Positions 33,227 through 43,947 of a stretch of 64,000 nt of DNA are shown piece after piece (position 1 is the stretch's first letter; each line of letters opens with the position of its first letter). The notes beneath the pieces are model-generated. The model ran no database searches, was not told where the DNA came from, and saw only the letters and a list, made by a program, of their open reading frames with translations. A program made the position numbers and the translations under genes. Source of the stretch: Amycolatopsis sp. DSM 110486 (lineage in GTDB: Bacteria; Actinomycetota; Actinomycetes; Mycobacteriales; Pseudonocardiaceae); the NCBI RefSeq assembly GCF_019468465.1, contig NZ_CP080519.1:7247001-7311000 (forward strand), read 5' to 3'.

Positions 33227-34335
33227 CAGCATTCTCCTCCGAAGGGCTCGCTTTGCCGGGGCGCCGGCCCTTCACCGGCCGCGGCCTGCAGAGCCCGCTT
33301 GCGTTCCACCATCGAGCGGAACGTGACGTAGTGCGGGAGCTTGAGGTGCTCCAGGAAACCGCCGGAGTCGAGCCCGTCGGTGGTCAGCAGCAGCAGTTGT
33401 TCGAGCGGGCCGGACTTGCCGAAGCGGCGGTTGGCGATGTCGAGGTTCGCCATCGCGATGGCCTTGCGCTCGTTGTGGCCGAAGCACAGGCCGTAGCCCA
33501 CATCGAAGCGGCTGCGGTCTTCTTCGGCGCCGTTGAGATCCTCGATGGCCTCGGCCTCGGTCACCCGGAAGTCGCCGACGGACACGGGGTTCCCGGTGTG
33601 CGGGTGCTTTACGCGCAGTGGCAGCCGGCCGTGGCGGACCTCGCCGAGCGTGACCTCGTGGAGGTTGCCGTCGGGTCCGAGGATCGAGCGGTACCACAAT
33701 GACACCAGCGCGCCCGTCTCCGCGCGCGCCATGGCGGCCAGCGCGGCCGAGCGCGGGGCCGGCGGCCGGGCGGGCTTGCGGGTGAGGTCGAACGGCTCGG
33801 CGTCCTCGGCCTCGCCGCGGTGATCCACGGCCAGGTCGAGCTCGCGCAGCAGGTCGAGGAACCGCCGCGGCCGGCGCTGCTCGTCGGTGCGCGGCTTCGG
33901 AGCGCCCGCCACGTGCTCGTCGGCCTCCGGTGCGTCGGCCGGCTTTTCGAGCAGCCGCCCGGTGTAGTCGGTGGTACGGCCCAGCAGCTGCGGGCCGTCC
34001 GGCTCGCGGAACGCGGGCACGATCCGGCGCAGGATCAGCATTTCGTCCGGGTCCACCGGCTCGCCCACGGCCAGGCGCGGCAGCGTGGAGCGGTAGGCGC
34101 GCAGCAGGTGCGACGCCTCCAGCGGGTCGCCTTCGGCCTGGCGGAACGCCGCGGCGGCGGTGTCCTCGTCGAACAGGCCGGCCTCGCCCATCACGCGGTC
34201 GACCGCGAGCCGGAACCGCGCGACGATCTGCTCGGTGTCGGCCCACGCCACCGGCGCGTGGTCGCGGGCGCGGCGCACCAGGTCTTCGGCCGCGAGGATG
34301 GCTTCGAGCCCGCCCCGGGCTCCCGAGTACCCCAT
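33226..34335 (-). CDS. phnI: C-P lyase core subunit PhnI
   Basis: A 369-residue protein with the PhnI layout: start MGYSGARGGLEAILAAEDLV, middle RSTLPRLAVGEPVDPDEMLI and RRIVPAFREPDGPQLLGRTT, and late FGHNERKAIAMANLDI. PhnI is the nucleosidase that, with PhnG, H and L, attaches the phosphonate to the ribose of ATP/GTP. The ATG at 34335 overlaps the phnH stop (ATGA) and the stop overlaps the phnJK start. Confidence 0.93.
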   Translation of the reverse strand: MGYSGARGGLEAILAAEDLVRRARDHAPVAWADTEQIVARFRLAVDRVMGEAGLFDEDTAAAAFRQAEGDPLEASHLLRAYRSTLPRLAVGEPVDPDEMLILRRIVPAFREPDGPQLLGRTTDYTGRLLEKPADAPEADEHVAGAPKPRTDEQRRPRRFLDLLRELDLAVDHRGEAEDAEPFDLTRKPARPPAPRSAALAAMARAETGALVSLWYRSILGPDGNLHEVTLGEVRHGRLPLRVKHPHTGNPVSVGDFRVTEAEAIEDLNGAEEDRSRFDVGYGLCFGHNERKAIAMANLDIANRRFGKSGPLEQLLLLTTDGLDSGGFLEHLKLPHYVTFRSMVERKRALQAAAGEGPAPRQSEPFGGEC

Positions 34336-34928
34336 CAGTCCTCCTCGAAAATCGTGGTGGTGCGCGGCAGGCCGACGACGCGGCCGTCGTCCGTCACCAG
34401 CAGCACGTCGATCCCCGCCGGGTAGCCGGCCACGGCTTCGGCGCGCGCGGCGACGAAGCCCTTCGGCAGGCCGCGCGGGGCCAGGGTCAGTTCGCCGGGC
34501 ACACCCGGGCCGGAGATTCGCCAGCGGCGCTCGCCGCCGTCCACATCGGACACGGCGAGGGCGGCCAGCGTGGCGTCCTCCGGGGCCGGCGCGGTGCCGC
34601 GGCACAGGCGCGTGATCTCGTCCGTGGTCACCGGGCGCACGGCGGCGACCAGGCGGGCCAGCTCGAGCGGCCGGATCGGCGCGGAGGTCGCCAGCGCGAC
34701 GGCGTCGGCCCACTTCGTGCTTTCTTCCAGCACGCAGACGCCGGTGCCGAGGTCGGCGAGTGCGAGCACCGGCAGCACCGCGGGATCCGTGCCGCGCACC
34801 AGATCCTGTGGCAGGTCCTGCGGCGCGCCCGGACGGGAAAGCGCTTCCAACACGGTGCGGAACACCTGCTGCGACTCCGCGGGGCGCAGGACCGCGGCAG
34901 GCGCGGTGGCGTTGGCGGTGGCGATCAC
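34335..34928 (-). CDS. phnH: C-P lyase core subunit PhnH
   Basis: A 197-residue protein. The segments AESQQVFRTVLEALSRPG, LADLGTGVCVLEES and GTDPAVLPVLALADLG match PhnH, a PLP-transferase-like fold without cofactor that joins the PhnGHIJ core. The tail VVGLPRTTTIFEE is typical. GTG at 34928 has GAGGAG upstream and overlaps the phnG stop (GTGA). Confidence 0.92.
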   Translation of the reverse strand: MIATANATAPAAVLRPAESQQVFRTVLEALSRPGAPQDLPQDLVRGTDPAVLPVLALADLGTGVCVLEESTKWADAVALATSAPIRPLELARLVAAVRPVTTDEITRLCRGTAPAPEDATLAALAVSDVDGGERRWRISGPGVPGELTLAPRGLPKGFVAARAEAVAGYPAGIDVLLVTDDGRVVGLPRTTTIFEED

Positions 34929-35359
34929 GTCAGCTCCTCGAACTCGACCACGGTCGGGGCCAGTTCGGCCCATTCGCGTTCTTCCCGCTCGACGAGGCGG
35001 CGCGCGACCTCGCGGCACAGTTCGTCCACTTCGGACGCGTGTGCCCGGCCGGCCTCGACCTCGGCGTCGAGCACCGCGGCGGCGAGCACAGCCGCGCGGT
35101 CGTCGCCCAGGCGCATCGCCCAGCCGCGATGGCCGGCGAGCTCCACCTCGGCGCGGCACGCGAGCACGTCGCCGAGCAGGAACCGTTCACCGGCAACGGG
35201 TTCACGAACCTGGGTCTGCACGCAGCCGACCTCCGGCGCGAGCAGCACCCGCACGTCGGCGCCGTCGGCGAGACAGGCGTCGGCGAGCGCCCGCAGTTCG
35301 CCGGGTTGGGCTTCGGCCAGCAGGCCGCAGCGCTCCTCCCGGCCCAAGGGGTCAGTCAC
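34925..35359 (-). CDS. phnG: C-P lyase core subunit PhnG
   Basis: A 144-residue protein matching PhnG (REERCGLLAEAQPGELRALA at the start; PVAGERFLLGDVLACRAEVE in the middle). PhnG works with PhnI, H and L. I chose GTG at 35359 since AAGGAG lies 6 bases before it; the GTG at 35374 would overlap that ribosome site. The start lies inside the last codons of phnF, so the two are coupled. Confidence 0.9.
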   Translation of the reverse strand: MTDPLGREERCGLLAEAQPGELRALADACLADGADVRVLLAPEVGCVQTQVREPVAGERFLLGDVLACRAEVELAGHRGWAMRLGDDRAAVLAAAVLDAEVEAGRAHASEVDELCREVARRLVEREEREWAELAPTVVEFEELT

Positions 35360-36101
35360 CCTGTTCTCCTTCACGTTTCGCGGGGAAGGCCGGGTCTTCC
35401 AGCTCCACCACCACGCGGACGGCGTCCATGCGCGTCCACGCGCTGCTGGTCATGAGGACCCGGCCGGATTCGGCGTCCCGGTTGACGCTTTCGATGCACC
35501 ACACCGGGACCCTGGCCTCGATCTGCAGGCCGCGCAGCACCTCGGCGGGCGGGATGTCCACGCTCGCCCGGAACCACGCGCGCACCGGCTGCACGCCGCC
35601 CAGCTGCCGCAGCACCAGGTCCACCGACTCCACGCTGTGCAGCGCGAGGTCGAGGTTCGGGGCCACGTCGACCGGGATCAGCTCCTCGGTCCAGGAGGCG
35701 AGCAGGTCGTCGATGTAGAAGTGGCGGATCACCCGGTGCACGGGCGAGCCCACCGGCCGCTCGAGCTGCCGGGCGGCCGCCTCGCAGGCCTCGACGCGTT
35801 CCACGCCCTTGATCTGCGAACGCGGCGTGGCACCGGCCGCCGCCACCGTGGCGTGCCAGGACGGCGGCCGGCTGTGCGAGATCACGTAGTCGATGCGCCG
35901 GCTCACGAACGTGCCGGCACCCTGCACTCGGCGCACGAGCAGCCGCCGCTCCAGCTCCTGCAGGGCCGAACGGGCGGCCGCCCGGCCGACCCCGAAGCGG
36001 GTGGCGAGCTCCGGCTCGCTCGCCACCCGCGTCCCGGGTGCGTAGGCCACCAGCTCGGTGGCCAGCTGGTCGGCGATGTCGAGGTACCTCGTCGAGGTCA
36101 T
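35352..36101 (-). CDS. phnF: GntR/UTRA regulator of phosphonate use, PhnF
   Basis: A 249-residue regulator. The winged helix spans residues 1-70 (ASEPELATRFGVGRAAARSA). The UTRA effector domain follows, with the late element VLMTSSAWTRMDAVRVVVEL. It heads the phnF-G-H-I-JK-L-M operon. ATG at 36101 starts MTSTRYLDIADQLATEL, which is normal for PhnF. In other bacteria PhnF represses phosphonate genes. The palindrome TTGTCCGGACAA lies 24 bases upstream and is a likely binding site. Confidence 0.88.
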   Translation of the reverse strand: MTSTRYLDIADQLATELVAYAPGTRVASEPELATRFGVGRAAARSALQELERRLLVRRVQGAGTFVSRRIDYVISHSRPPSWHATVAAAGATPRSQIKGVERVEACEAAARQLERPVGSPVHRVIRHFYIDDLLASWTEELIPVDVAPNLDLALHSVESVDLVLRQLGGVQPVRAWFRASVDIPPAEVLRGLQIEARVPVWCIESVNRDAESGRVLMTSSAWTRMDAVRVVVELEDPAFPAKREGEQGD

Positions 36102-36124
36102 GTCACCCACAGTGCTCGCCGGGC

Positions 36125-36136
36125 TTGTCCGGACAA
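36125..36136. promoter_or_regulatory. Perfect 12-bp palindrome upstream of phnF
   Basis: TTGTCCGGACAA is its own reverse complement and lies between the phnE stop (36200) and the phnF start (36101). A weaker GACA-GT-TGTC repeat occurs at about 36181-36190. On the minus strand a single GTTCACC (36174-36168), the unit of actinomycete PHO boxes, lies between them. PhnF autoregulation is the natural reading; phosphate control is speculative because only one unit is seen. Confidence 0.5.
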
Positions 36137-36199
36137 CTGCGCCGTGGCCAACGCTCGCACGCCCGAAGGTGAACATCAGCGACAGTTGTCGGCGGCGGC

Positions 36200-37846
36200 T
36201 CAGCGCACGACGTGCCGGAGCCAGACCGCGAGCAGTTCCACGAGCAGTACCGTGGCGAACACCAGCAGCAGGACGGTCGTGACCACGCCGAACTCGATCA
36301 CCCGGGAAGCGCTGAGCAGGTCGAAGCCGATCCCGCCCGCCCCGACGATGCCCAGCAGCGTCGCCGAGCGGATGTTCGTGTCGAGCTGGTAGAGCACGTG
36401 GGCCACGAACGCGGGGGCCGCCTGCGGCAGCGTGCCCGTGAAGAACACCTGCCACGGCCCCGCCCCAGTAGCCCGGATCGCCTGCTCGACGCCCGGGTCG
36501 ACCTCCTCGAGCGAGTCGGCCACGAGCTTGCCCAGCAGCCCGACCGCGCCCACGGCGAGCGCGAGCGTGCCTGCCACCGCGCCGAGCCCGGTGATCACCA
36601 CGAACACGATCGCGAGCACCAGCTCCGGGATGCCGCGGATCAGCACCACGATCAGCCGGAACGTGCGCGCGACCCACGCGGCCGGCGCGACGTTGCGCGC
36701 GGCCAGCGACCCGATCGGCACCGCCAGCACCGCCCCGAGCACCGTGGCGCCCAGCGCGATCTGCACGGTGACCCACAGGTCGTCGAGCAGCTGCCCGAAG
36801 ATCCCGGCCGTCTCGGGCGGCCAGAACAGCCCGGCCGTCTGCCCGAGATTGCCCAGCGCGCCGAAGAACTGCGCCGGGTCGAGGTCGGCACCCCACGCGG
36901 ACGCCGCGATCACCAGCACGGTCACCAGCGCGTAGGCGGCCTGGCGGACCCGGCGGAACGTCCACCCGGGACTGACCTGGTTCCCGCGCTGCACGGGGAT
37001 CGCCACGGTCTTGCGGGTGTCCTGCCCGCGCAGCAGCGCGCGGCGGATGGCGCCCGAGAGCAGCTCCACCGCCACGCACAGCAGCAGCACCACCAGTGCG
37101 AGAGCCATTCCGCGCGGGTAGTCGAGCTGCTGGAACGCCGTGGCGATCGCGTACCCGAGCCCGTCGACGCCGACGAACCCGAGCACCACCGAGACCCGCA
37201 GGTTGATGTCCAGCCGGTGCAGCGCGGTCGCCACGAACGCCGGCAGCACCTGCGGGAGCACGCCGGTCACGAGCTCCTGGAACGTCCCGGCGCCGCCCGC
37301 CCGCACGGCCGAGCGGGTGCCTTCGTCGATCTGCTCGACCGCGTCGGCGTACATCTTGGCGACCATGCCGACCGAGTGCAGGCCCATGGCCAGCACCCCG
37401 GTCATGGCGCCGAGGCCGAAGATGCGGAAGAACACGATGGCGAGCACCACGTCGGGCACGGCCCGGGCCAGCACGATGAGCGTGCGGGCCCCGACGCGCA
37501 CCGTGCGGTGCGGCGTCGTGTTCACGGCCGCGAGGATCGCCAGCGGCACGCTGATGATCACCGACAGCAACGTCGCGGACACGACGATCGCCAGCGTTTT
37601 CCCGCACAGCTCCAGCAGCTCGCCCACGGGCGGGAAGTCGAGCGGGAACATCCGGCCGGCGAAGTCGACGGCGTTGTCGGCGCTGTCGACGAACGTGGCC
37701 ACGTTGATCTTCAGGTCCGCCACCGCCCACACGCCGACGGCGACGATCGCGGCGAGGACGAGCCACGCCGCCGTGCCACCGGCGCGGGGCCGGGCGAGGG
37801 TCCGCTGCGCCACGCGGGCGGTGGACAGCGGCGGCGCGGCGGTCAT
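36200..37846 (-). CDS. phnE: Phosphonate ABC transporter, fused double permease PhnE1-PhnE2
   Basis: A 548-residue membrane protein made of two PhnE copies in one chain, each with about six helices. Each half carries an EAA-type loop, in the first VEQIDEGTRSAVRAGGAGTF and in the second LEEVDPGVEQAIRATGAGPW. Separate single permeases of about 280 residues are usual; fusion of both halves is known in some actinomycetes. The ATG at 37846 overlaps the phnC stop (ATGA). It forms the channel with PhnC and the lipoprotein PhnD. Confidence 0.92.
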   Translation of the reverse strand: MTAAPPLSTARVAQRTLARPRAGGTAAWLVLAAIVAVGVWAVADLKINVATFVDSADNAVDFAGRMFPLDFPPVGELLELCGKTLAIVVSATLLSVIISVPLAILAAVNTTPHRTVRVGARTLIVLARAVPDVVLAIVFFRIFGLGAMTGVLAMGLHSVGMVAKMYADAVEQIDEGTRSAVRAGGAGTFQELVTGVLPQVLPAFVATALHRLDINLRVSVVLGFVGVDGLGYAIATAFQQLDYPRGMALALVVLLLCVAVELLSGAIRRALLRGQDTRKTVAIPVQRGNQVSPGWTFRRVRQAAYALVTVLVIAASAWGADLDPAQFFGALGNLGQTAGLFWPPETAGIFGQLLDDLWVTVQIALGATVLGAVLAVPIGSLAARNVAPAAWVARTFRLIVVLIRGIPELVLAIVFVVITGLGAVAGTLALAVGAVGLLGKLVADSLEEVDPGVEQAIRATGAGPWQVFFTGTLPQAAPAFVAHVLYQLDTNIRSATLLGIVGAGGIGFDLLSASRVIEFGVVTTVLLLVFATVLLVELLAVWLRHVVR

Positions 37847-38631
37847 CCGACGGCCGCGGGCACGGGCAGCGGGGCCGCGGCCACCTTGGCGTACAGGCCC
37901 ATGGCCGCGTCCCGATCCAGCCCGGCGACCGGGGTGTCGAGCACCGCCTGGCCGCCGCGCAGGCCGACCACCCGGTCGCCCCAGCTCAGCGCCAGGTCGA
38001 CCTGGTGCAGGCTGCACAGCACCGTGAGCTTCTGCTCGGCCCCGATCTCCCGGATCAGGGCCATGACCTGAGCCGACGACTCAGGGTCGAGCGAGGCCAC
38101 CGGCTCGTCGGCGAGCAGGATCTCCGGCCGCTGCATCAGCGCCCGCGCCACGGCGACGCGCTGCTGCTGGCCTCCTGAGAGCGTGTCGGCCCGCTGGAAC
38201 GCGCGGTCGAGCAGCCCCACCCGTTCGAGGTGGCCCAGCGCCTCGATCCGGACGGACTTCGGATAGGTGAACAGGCCCAGCCGCGGCCCGCGCAGGCGCC
38301 CGAGGGCACCCGCGCAGACGTTCTCCAGCACCGTGAGGCTGCCGATGAGGTGGAACTGCTGGAACACGAACCCGATCCGCCGGCGCAGGCGCCGCAGTTC
38401 ACTGCCGCGGGCCTTGCCGACGTCGGTGCCGAGTACCGTGACCGAGCCGCCGGTGGGCCGCTGCAGCCCGTCGACGTGGCGCAGCAGCGTGGATTTGCCG
38501 GAGCCCGAGAGCCCGAGCAGCACCACGACCTCACCCTGGTGGACCTTCAGCGAAACCTCGTCCAGCGCCCGGACTTCGGGCCCGAAGTGCTTGCTGACAC
38601 CTTCGAAGACGATGACCGGTTCGTCGGTCAC
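37843..38631 (-). CDS. phnC: Phosphonate ABC transporter ATPase PhnC
   Basis: A 262-residue ATPase with Walker A GLSGSGKST, signature LSGGQQQRVAVARAL and Walker B ILLADEP. GFVFQQFHLIGSLTVLENV is typical of PhnC. The GTG at 38631 overlaps the phnD stop (GTGA); the stop overlaps phnE. It energises phosphonate import. Confidence 0.93.
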   Translation of the reverse strand: MTDEPVIVFEGVSKHFGPEVRALDEVSLKVHQGEVVVLLGLSGSGKSTLLRHVDGLQRPTGGSVTVLGTDVGKARGSELRRLRRRIGFVFQQFHLIGSLTVLENVCAGALGRLRGPRLGLFTYPKSVRIEALGHLERVGLLDRAFQRADTLSGGQQQRVAVARALMQRPEILLADEPVASLDPESSAQVMALIREIGAEQKLTVLCSLHQVDLALSWGDRVVGLRGGQAVLDTPVAGLDRDAAMGLYAKVAAAPLPVPAAVG

Positions 38632-39587
38632 GACGCGGTGCACTGCTTGTCCTTGGTGGTCGCGCAGACCTTGCGGACACCGGCGTAGAACGCGTCGTCG
38701 ACCTTCGCGTAGCCCCAGTCGCCGGCGTCGTCGACCGCCTTGCAGGCGGTGGAGCAGAAGCCGTTGGCGGTGAGGTAGTCGACGTTGGCCTTGTTCTGGA
38801 ACACGTCGGTGATCTTCGCCTTGAGGTCGGCGGAGAGGTCGTCGTCCACCGCGACCGGCGAGCCGGCGATGATGTCGGACTTCCAGACGGTGTTGATGTC
38901 GCCCTGCTTCAGCTGGCCCTTGTCGATCAGGATCTTGTCGACCATGACGTCCTCGGCGAAGCCGGCATCGCACTGGCCGCTGTTGACGGCGAGCACGGAC
39001 GCGTCGTGGCCACCGGTCATCACCGGAGTGATGTCCTTGACCGGGTCGATGCCGGCCTGCAGCAGCGCGGCCTTCGGGTACAGGTAGCCCGAGGTCGAAG
39101 CGGGGTCTACGAAGCAGATCTTCTTGCCCTTGAAGTCGGCGATGCTCTTGATCGGCGAGCCCGCCTTGGTGATGCCGTAGGACTTGTAGCCGGGCGTCTC
39201 ACCCTTGGTGGTGATCCCGGCGGCGATCGGGGTGGCCTTCACGCCGCTGTTCTTGGCGAGCACGTAGGAGAGCGGGCCGTAGTTGGCGATGTCGACCTTG
39301 CCGCTGCGCTGCGCCTCGATCACCGCGGCGTAGTCGGTGGCCGGCTGGAACTTGATCTTCTTGCCGGTCTCCTTCTCCAGGAGGTTGATCACCGGCTGGA
39401 AGGACTGCTGGAGGCTCTGCGCGTTTTCGGACGGAACCGCCGAGAAGACGAGCTCATCGGGGTTACGACCGCCACCATCGGCTGCGTTGCCGGTGTTCGT
39501 CGCCGCGCTCTGGCCGCACGCGGCCAGGAGGAAGGCGGCGGCCACGCCGAGGACGGCCGCGGCCGTGCGTCGGGGGAGACGGGACAT
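38628..39587 (-). CDS. phnD: Phosphonate-binding lipoprotein PhnD
   Basis: A 319-residue periplasmic-type binding protein. The N-terminus is a lipoprotein signal with lipobox LLAAC. The body has FSAVPSENAQSLQQSFQPVI and ANYGPLSYVLAKNSG, and CFVDPASTSGYLYPKA, which form the phosphonate pocket in the family. The ATG at 39587 follows AAAGGAGAG. It is the first gene of phnD-C-E, chained by 4-base overlaps, and leads into phnF after a 98-base gap. Confidence 0.92.
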   Translation of the reverse strand: MSRLPRRTAAAVLGVAAAFLLAACGQSAATNTGNAADGGGRNPDELVFSAVPSENAQSLQQSFQPVINLLEKETGKKIKFQPATDYAAVIEAQRSGKVDIANYGPLSYVLAKNSGVKATPIAAGITTKGETPGYKSYGITKAGSPIKSIADFKGKKICFVDPASTSGYLYPKAALLQAGIDPVKDITPVMTGGHDASVLAVNSGQCDAGFAEDVMVDKILIDKGQLKQGDINTVWKSDIIAGSPVAVDDDLSADLKAKITDVFQNKANVDYLTANGFCSTACKAVDDAGDWGYAKVDDAFYAGVRKVCATTKDKQCTAS

Positions 39588-41416
<1,829 letters not shown>

Positions 41417-41495
41417 GCCGAAAACAGCGCCAGGCGAGCGGCGGCCCGGCCCGATCTTCCACGACTAGTATCACCGAGACTACTCACGAGCTACA

Positions 41496-42071
41496 GTGTC
41501 GGACGTGGAAGACGGAGCCGGGTTGTCCGCTGGGTTGTCACTGAGCGAGTGGATCGTGCTCTGCCTGATAACAGAGTCCCCGACGCACGGTTTCGCCCTC
41601 GTGCGGCTCACGTCGGAGGCCGGCGAGGTCGGTCGCGTCTGGCGGCTGCCGAAACCCGTCGTCTACCGCGCTGTGGACCGCTTGCTGGCCCGCGGGTTCG
41701 TGGTGGGCGCGGGCACCGAACCCGGCGACTCCGGCCCGCCGCGTGCGCTCGTGCAGGCCACGCCCGAAGGCCACGCGGCCGTGGGCGAGTGGCTCGCCCG
41801 GCCGGCCCGGCACGTGCGTGACGTGCGCTCGGAGCTGCTGGTGAAGCTCGCGTTGCTGGAACGACGCGGGGCCGACCCGGCGCCGTTGCTCGGCGAGCAG
41901 CGGCGGGTGCTGGACCGGATCGTCGACGGGCTCGAGAAGCAGCAGGGCTCCTCCGACGGGTTCGACATCGTGCTGCTCACCTTCCGGCTCGAGAACGCGC
42001 GGGCGGCCGTCGCGTTCGTGGACGCGACCCTCGGCGGGCGGGCACCGCAGTACGCCGTCACGGGCGAGTAG
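41496..42071 (+). CDS. PadR-family transcriptional regulator
   Basis: A 191-residue winged-helix protein. The N-terminal domain SEWIVLCLITESPTHGFALV and VYRAVDRLLARGFVVG is of PadR type, followed by VQATPEGHAAVGEWLARPAR and the C-terminal helical dimerisation region. The GTG at 41496 is the likely start, though a ribosome site is not evident. It is followed after 6 bases by a LysR gene in the same direction, so they may be cotranscribed. Target unknown. Confidence 0.83.
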   Translation: MSDVEDGAGLSAGLSLSEWIVLCLITESPTHGFALVRLTSEAGEVGRVWRLPKPVVYRAVDRLLARGFVVGAGTEPGDSGPPRALVQATPEGHAAVGEWLARPARHVRDVRSELLVKLALLERRGADPAPLLGEQRRVLDRIVDGLEKQQGSSDGFDIVLLTFRLENARAAVAFVDATLGGRAPQYAVTGE

Positions 42072-42077
42072 GCGCCT

Positions 42078-42977
42078 GTGCTGGACGTCAGGCGCCTGCG
42101 GATCCTCGTCGCGGTGGTCGAAGGGGGTTCGTTCACCGCGGCCGCGCACCGGCTGCAGCTCACGCAGTCGGCGGTCTCGCAGCAGATGTCGGTGATCGAG
42201 CGAGAGGTCGGCATGTCGCTGCTCAAACGGCTGCCGCGCGGGGTCGAGCTGACCCCGGCGGGCGAGGTGCTTGCCGCGCACGCGAAGAGCCTGTTCGGCG
42301 AGCTCTCGGCCATCGAGCAGGAGGTGCGCTCGTTCGGCACCGACCCGGCGGAGCTGCGGATCGAGGCGTTCGCGACCGCGGGGGTCGAGCTGCTGCCGCC
42401 GGTGGTGAAGGCGTTCCGCGAACTGCACCCCGGCGTGCGCCTGCGCCTGTCGGCCACCCACGGCGACGACGCGTTCAGCCGGCTGCGCGAGGGCGCCGCG
42501 CACGTGGTCCTCGTGTGGGGCTACGACTTCGCGCCGCAGCCCGTGGACCGCGGGCTGCACCACGTGGCTCTGCCCGATGACCCGCTGCACGTCGTGCTGC
42601 CGCTGGACCACCCGCTCGTCGACGCGGAAGAGGTGGCGCTGGCCGACCTGTCCGGGGAGCAGTGGGTGACGCGTACGCACCGCGCGCCGTACGAGCAGGC
42701 GTACGAGACGATGTGCCGCATCGCCGGGTTCGAACCGCAGATCACCTTCCGCGCGGCGGATTACCAGTCGCTGCAAGGGCTCGTGGCCGCGGGCATGGGT
42801 GTGAGCCTCGTGCCGCGGCTGTCGTTGGCGGCGCACCGCAAGGATCTCGCCGACCGTCCGCTGGCGGGTCGCGGGTTCGCCCGGCGCGTCACGGCGGCGA
42901 CGCTGCCCGAGGCGCCGCGGTCGAAGCCGGTCGCGGATTTCCTCGAGGTGCTGCGCTCGTCGGCCGGCGCCGCGTAG
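42078..42977 (+). CDS. LysR-family transcriptional regulator
   Basis: A 299-residue regulator. The HTH FTAAAHRLQLTQSAVSQQMS and VIEREVGMSLLKRLPRGVEL are canonical. The effector domain covers residues 90-290. GTG at 42078 lies 6 bases after the PadR stop. No divergent target gene is present, since its 3' end is convergent with a secreted protease gene. It may act on a distant locus. Confidence 0.88.
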   Translation: MLDVRRLRILVAVVEGGSFTAAAHRLQLTQSAVSQQMSVIEREVGMSLLKRLPRGVELTPAGEVLAAHAKSLFGELSAIEQEVRSFGTDPAELRIEAFATAGVELLPPVVKAFRELHPGVRLRLSATHGDDAFSRLREGAAHVVLVWGYDFAPQPVDRGLHHVALPDDPLHVVLPLDHPLVDAEEVALADLSGEQWVTRTHRAPYEQAYETMCRIAGFEPQITFRAADYQSLQGLVAAGMGVSLVPRLSLAAHRKDLADRPLAGRGFARRVTAATLPEAPRSKPVADFLEVLRSSAGAA

Positions 42978-42992
42978 GTCTACTGTGGACTG

Positions 42993-43799
42993 TCAGTGGC
43001 CGCGGGTCTGCCGGGCGATCGCGCCGGCGAACGTGGTCACGCGCGTGTAGACGCCGGGCTTGCCGGGTTTCGCGCAGCCGTCGCCGAAGGACACGATCCC
43101 GACGAGTGTGTCGCCGATGACGAGCGGGCCGCCGGAGTCGCCCTTGCACGCGTCGATGCCGCCTTGCTGGTACCCGGCGCACACCATGCTCGCCGGATCG
43201 TAGGAGTCGTAGGCCTGCTTGCACGTCGAGTCGCTGACCATCGGCACCACGGCGCCGCGCAGGTAGTCGGAGCGTTCGCCGCCGTCGGCGACGCGGCCCC
43301 AGCCGAGCACGGTGGCCTTCGTGCCCGGGGTGTACACATCGGTGTCGCGGGCCACCGTCGCCGCGCGGCCGGGCAGGCGGCCGCGCACGGTCAGCACCGC
43401 GATGTCGTGGCCCTCTTCGGCCTTCTCGAAGTCCGGGTGCACCCACGCTTTCGTGACGGCGAGCGTGCTGCCCTCGTTCGTGCGCTTGTCCTCCCGGCCG
43501 ACGACGACGCGGATGTCCTTCGTGGCCACCGCTTCGGCGCAGTGGGCCGAGGTCGCGACCGTCGAGCTGCTCACGATCACGCCGCCGCAGAACTGCGTGC
43601 CGGCGTCGTCCACGAGGTACACCGCGTACGGGTAGTCGGCCAGCGATGCCTTTTCCCCGCCCACGATCGCGCCTTGCGCGGCCGCTTCCGGGCCGGTGAC
43701 CACAGTGGTCACCACTGCCGCACCGAACACCGCCATACTGAAGAACGCTGCGGCGAGTACCGCGTTCGGATGTCTTCCGAGCAGTCGTGTCCTCGGCAT
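42993..43799 (-). CDS. Secreted trypsin-like serine protease (S1)
   Basis: A 268-residue protease. A signal peptide (to about residue 40) precedes a short propeptide; the mature enzyme should begin at IVGGEKASLADYPYAV (I45). The catalytic triad is H86 (TSAHC), D132 (GHDIAVL) and S222 (GDSGGP), with D216 of DACKGDSGG at the base of the pocket predicting cleavage after Arg/Lys. The ATG at 43799 starts MPRTRLLGRHP. It is extracellular and could feed the dipeptide/oligopeptide importer encoded 2 kb away. Confidence 0.92.
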   Translation of the reverse strand: MPRTRLLGRHPNAVLAAAFFSMAVFGAAVVTTVVTGPEAAAQGAIVGGEKASLADYPYAVYLVDDAGTQFCGGVIVSSSTVATSAHCAEAVATKDIRVVVGREDKRTNEGSTLAVTKAWVHPDFEKAEEGHDIAVLTVRGRLPGRAATVARDTDVYTPGTKATVLGWGRVADGGERSDYLRGAVVPMVSDSTCKQAYDSYDPASMVCAGYQQGGIDACKGDSGGPLVIGDTLVGIVSFGDGCAKPGKPGVYTRVTTFAGAIARQTRGH

Positions 43800-43899
43800 G
43801 AAAACCCCCTCGGCGCAAAGAAAACGATGGCAGACACGATAGCTGGGCCGACGGGAAACCGGTGTCGCTGAACCGGGTGGAAAAAACGTTGCGGGTCAA

Positions 43900-43940
43900 G
43901 GTGAACGGTCCGGCGGAGTGTCCCCGCCGGACCGTTCACC
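43900..43940 (-). terminator. 17-bp perfect hairpin after the secreted SH3-like gene
   Basis: The 17 bases at 43900-43916 pair completely with 43924-43940 around a 7-base loop (AGTGTCC). It begins 8 bases past the minus-strand stop at 43948 and lies before the protease promoter. Confidence 0.75.
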
Positions 43941-43947
43941 GCCGAAT

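Noticed and set aside
36168..36174. GTTCACC upstream of phnF as a PHO box.
   Set aside because: Only one unit is present, while actinomycete PHO boxes need at least two direct repeats at 11-base spacing.
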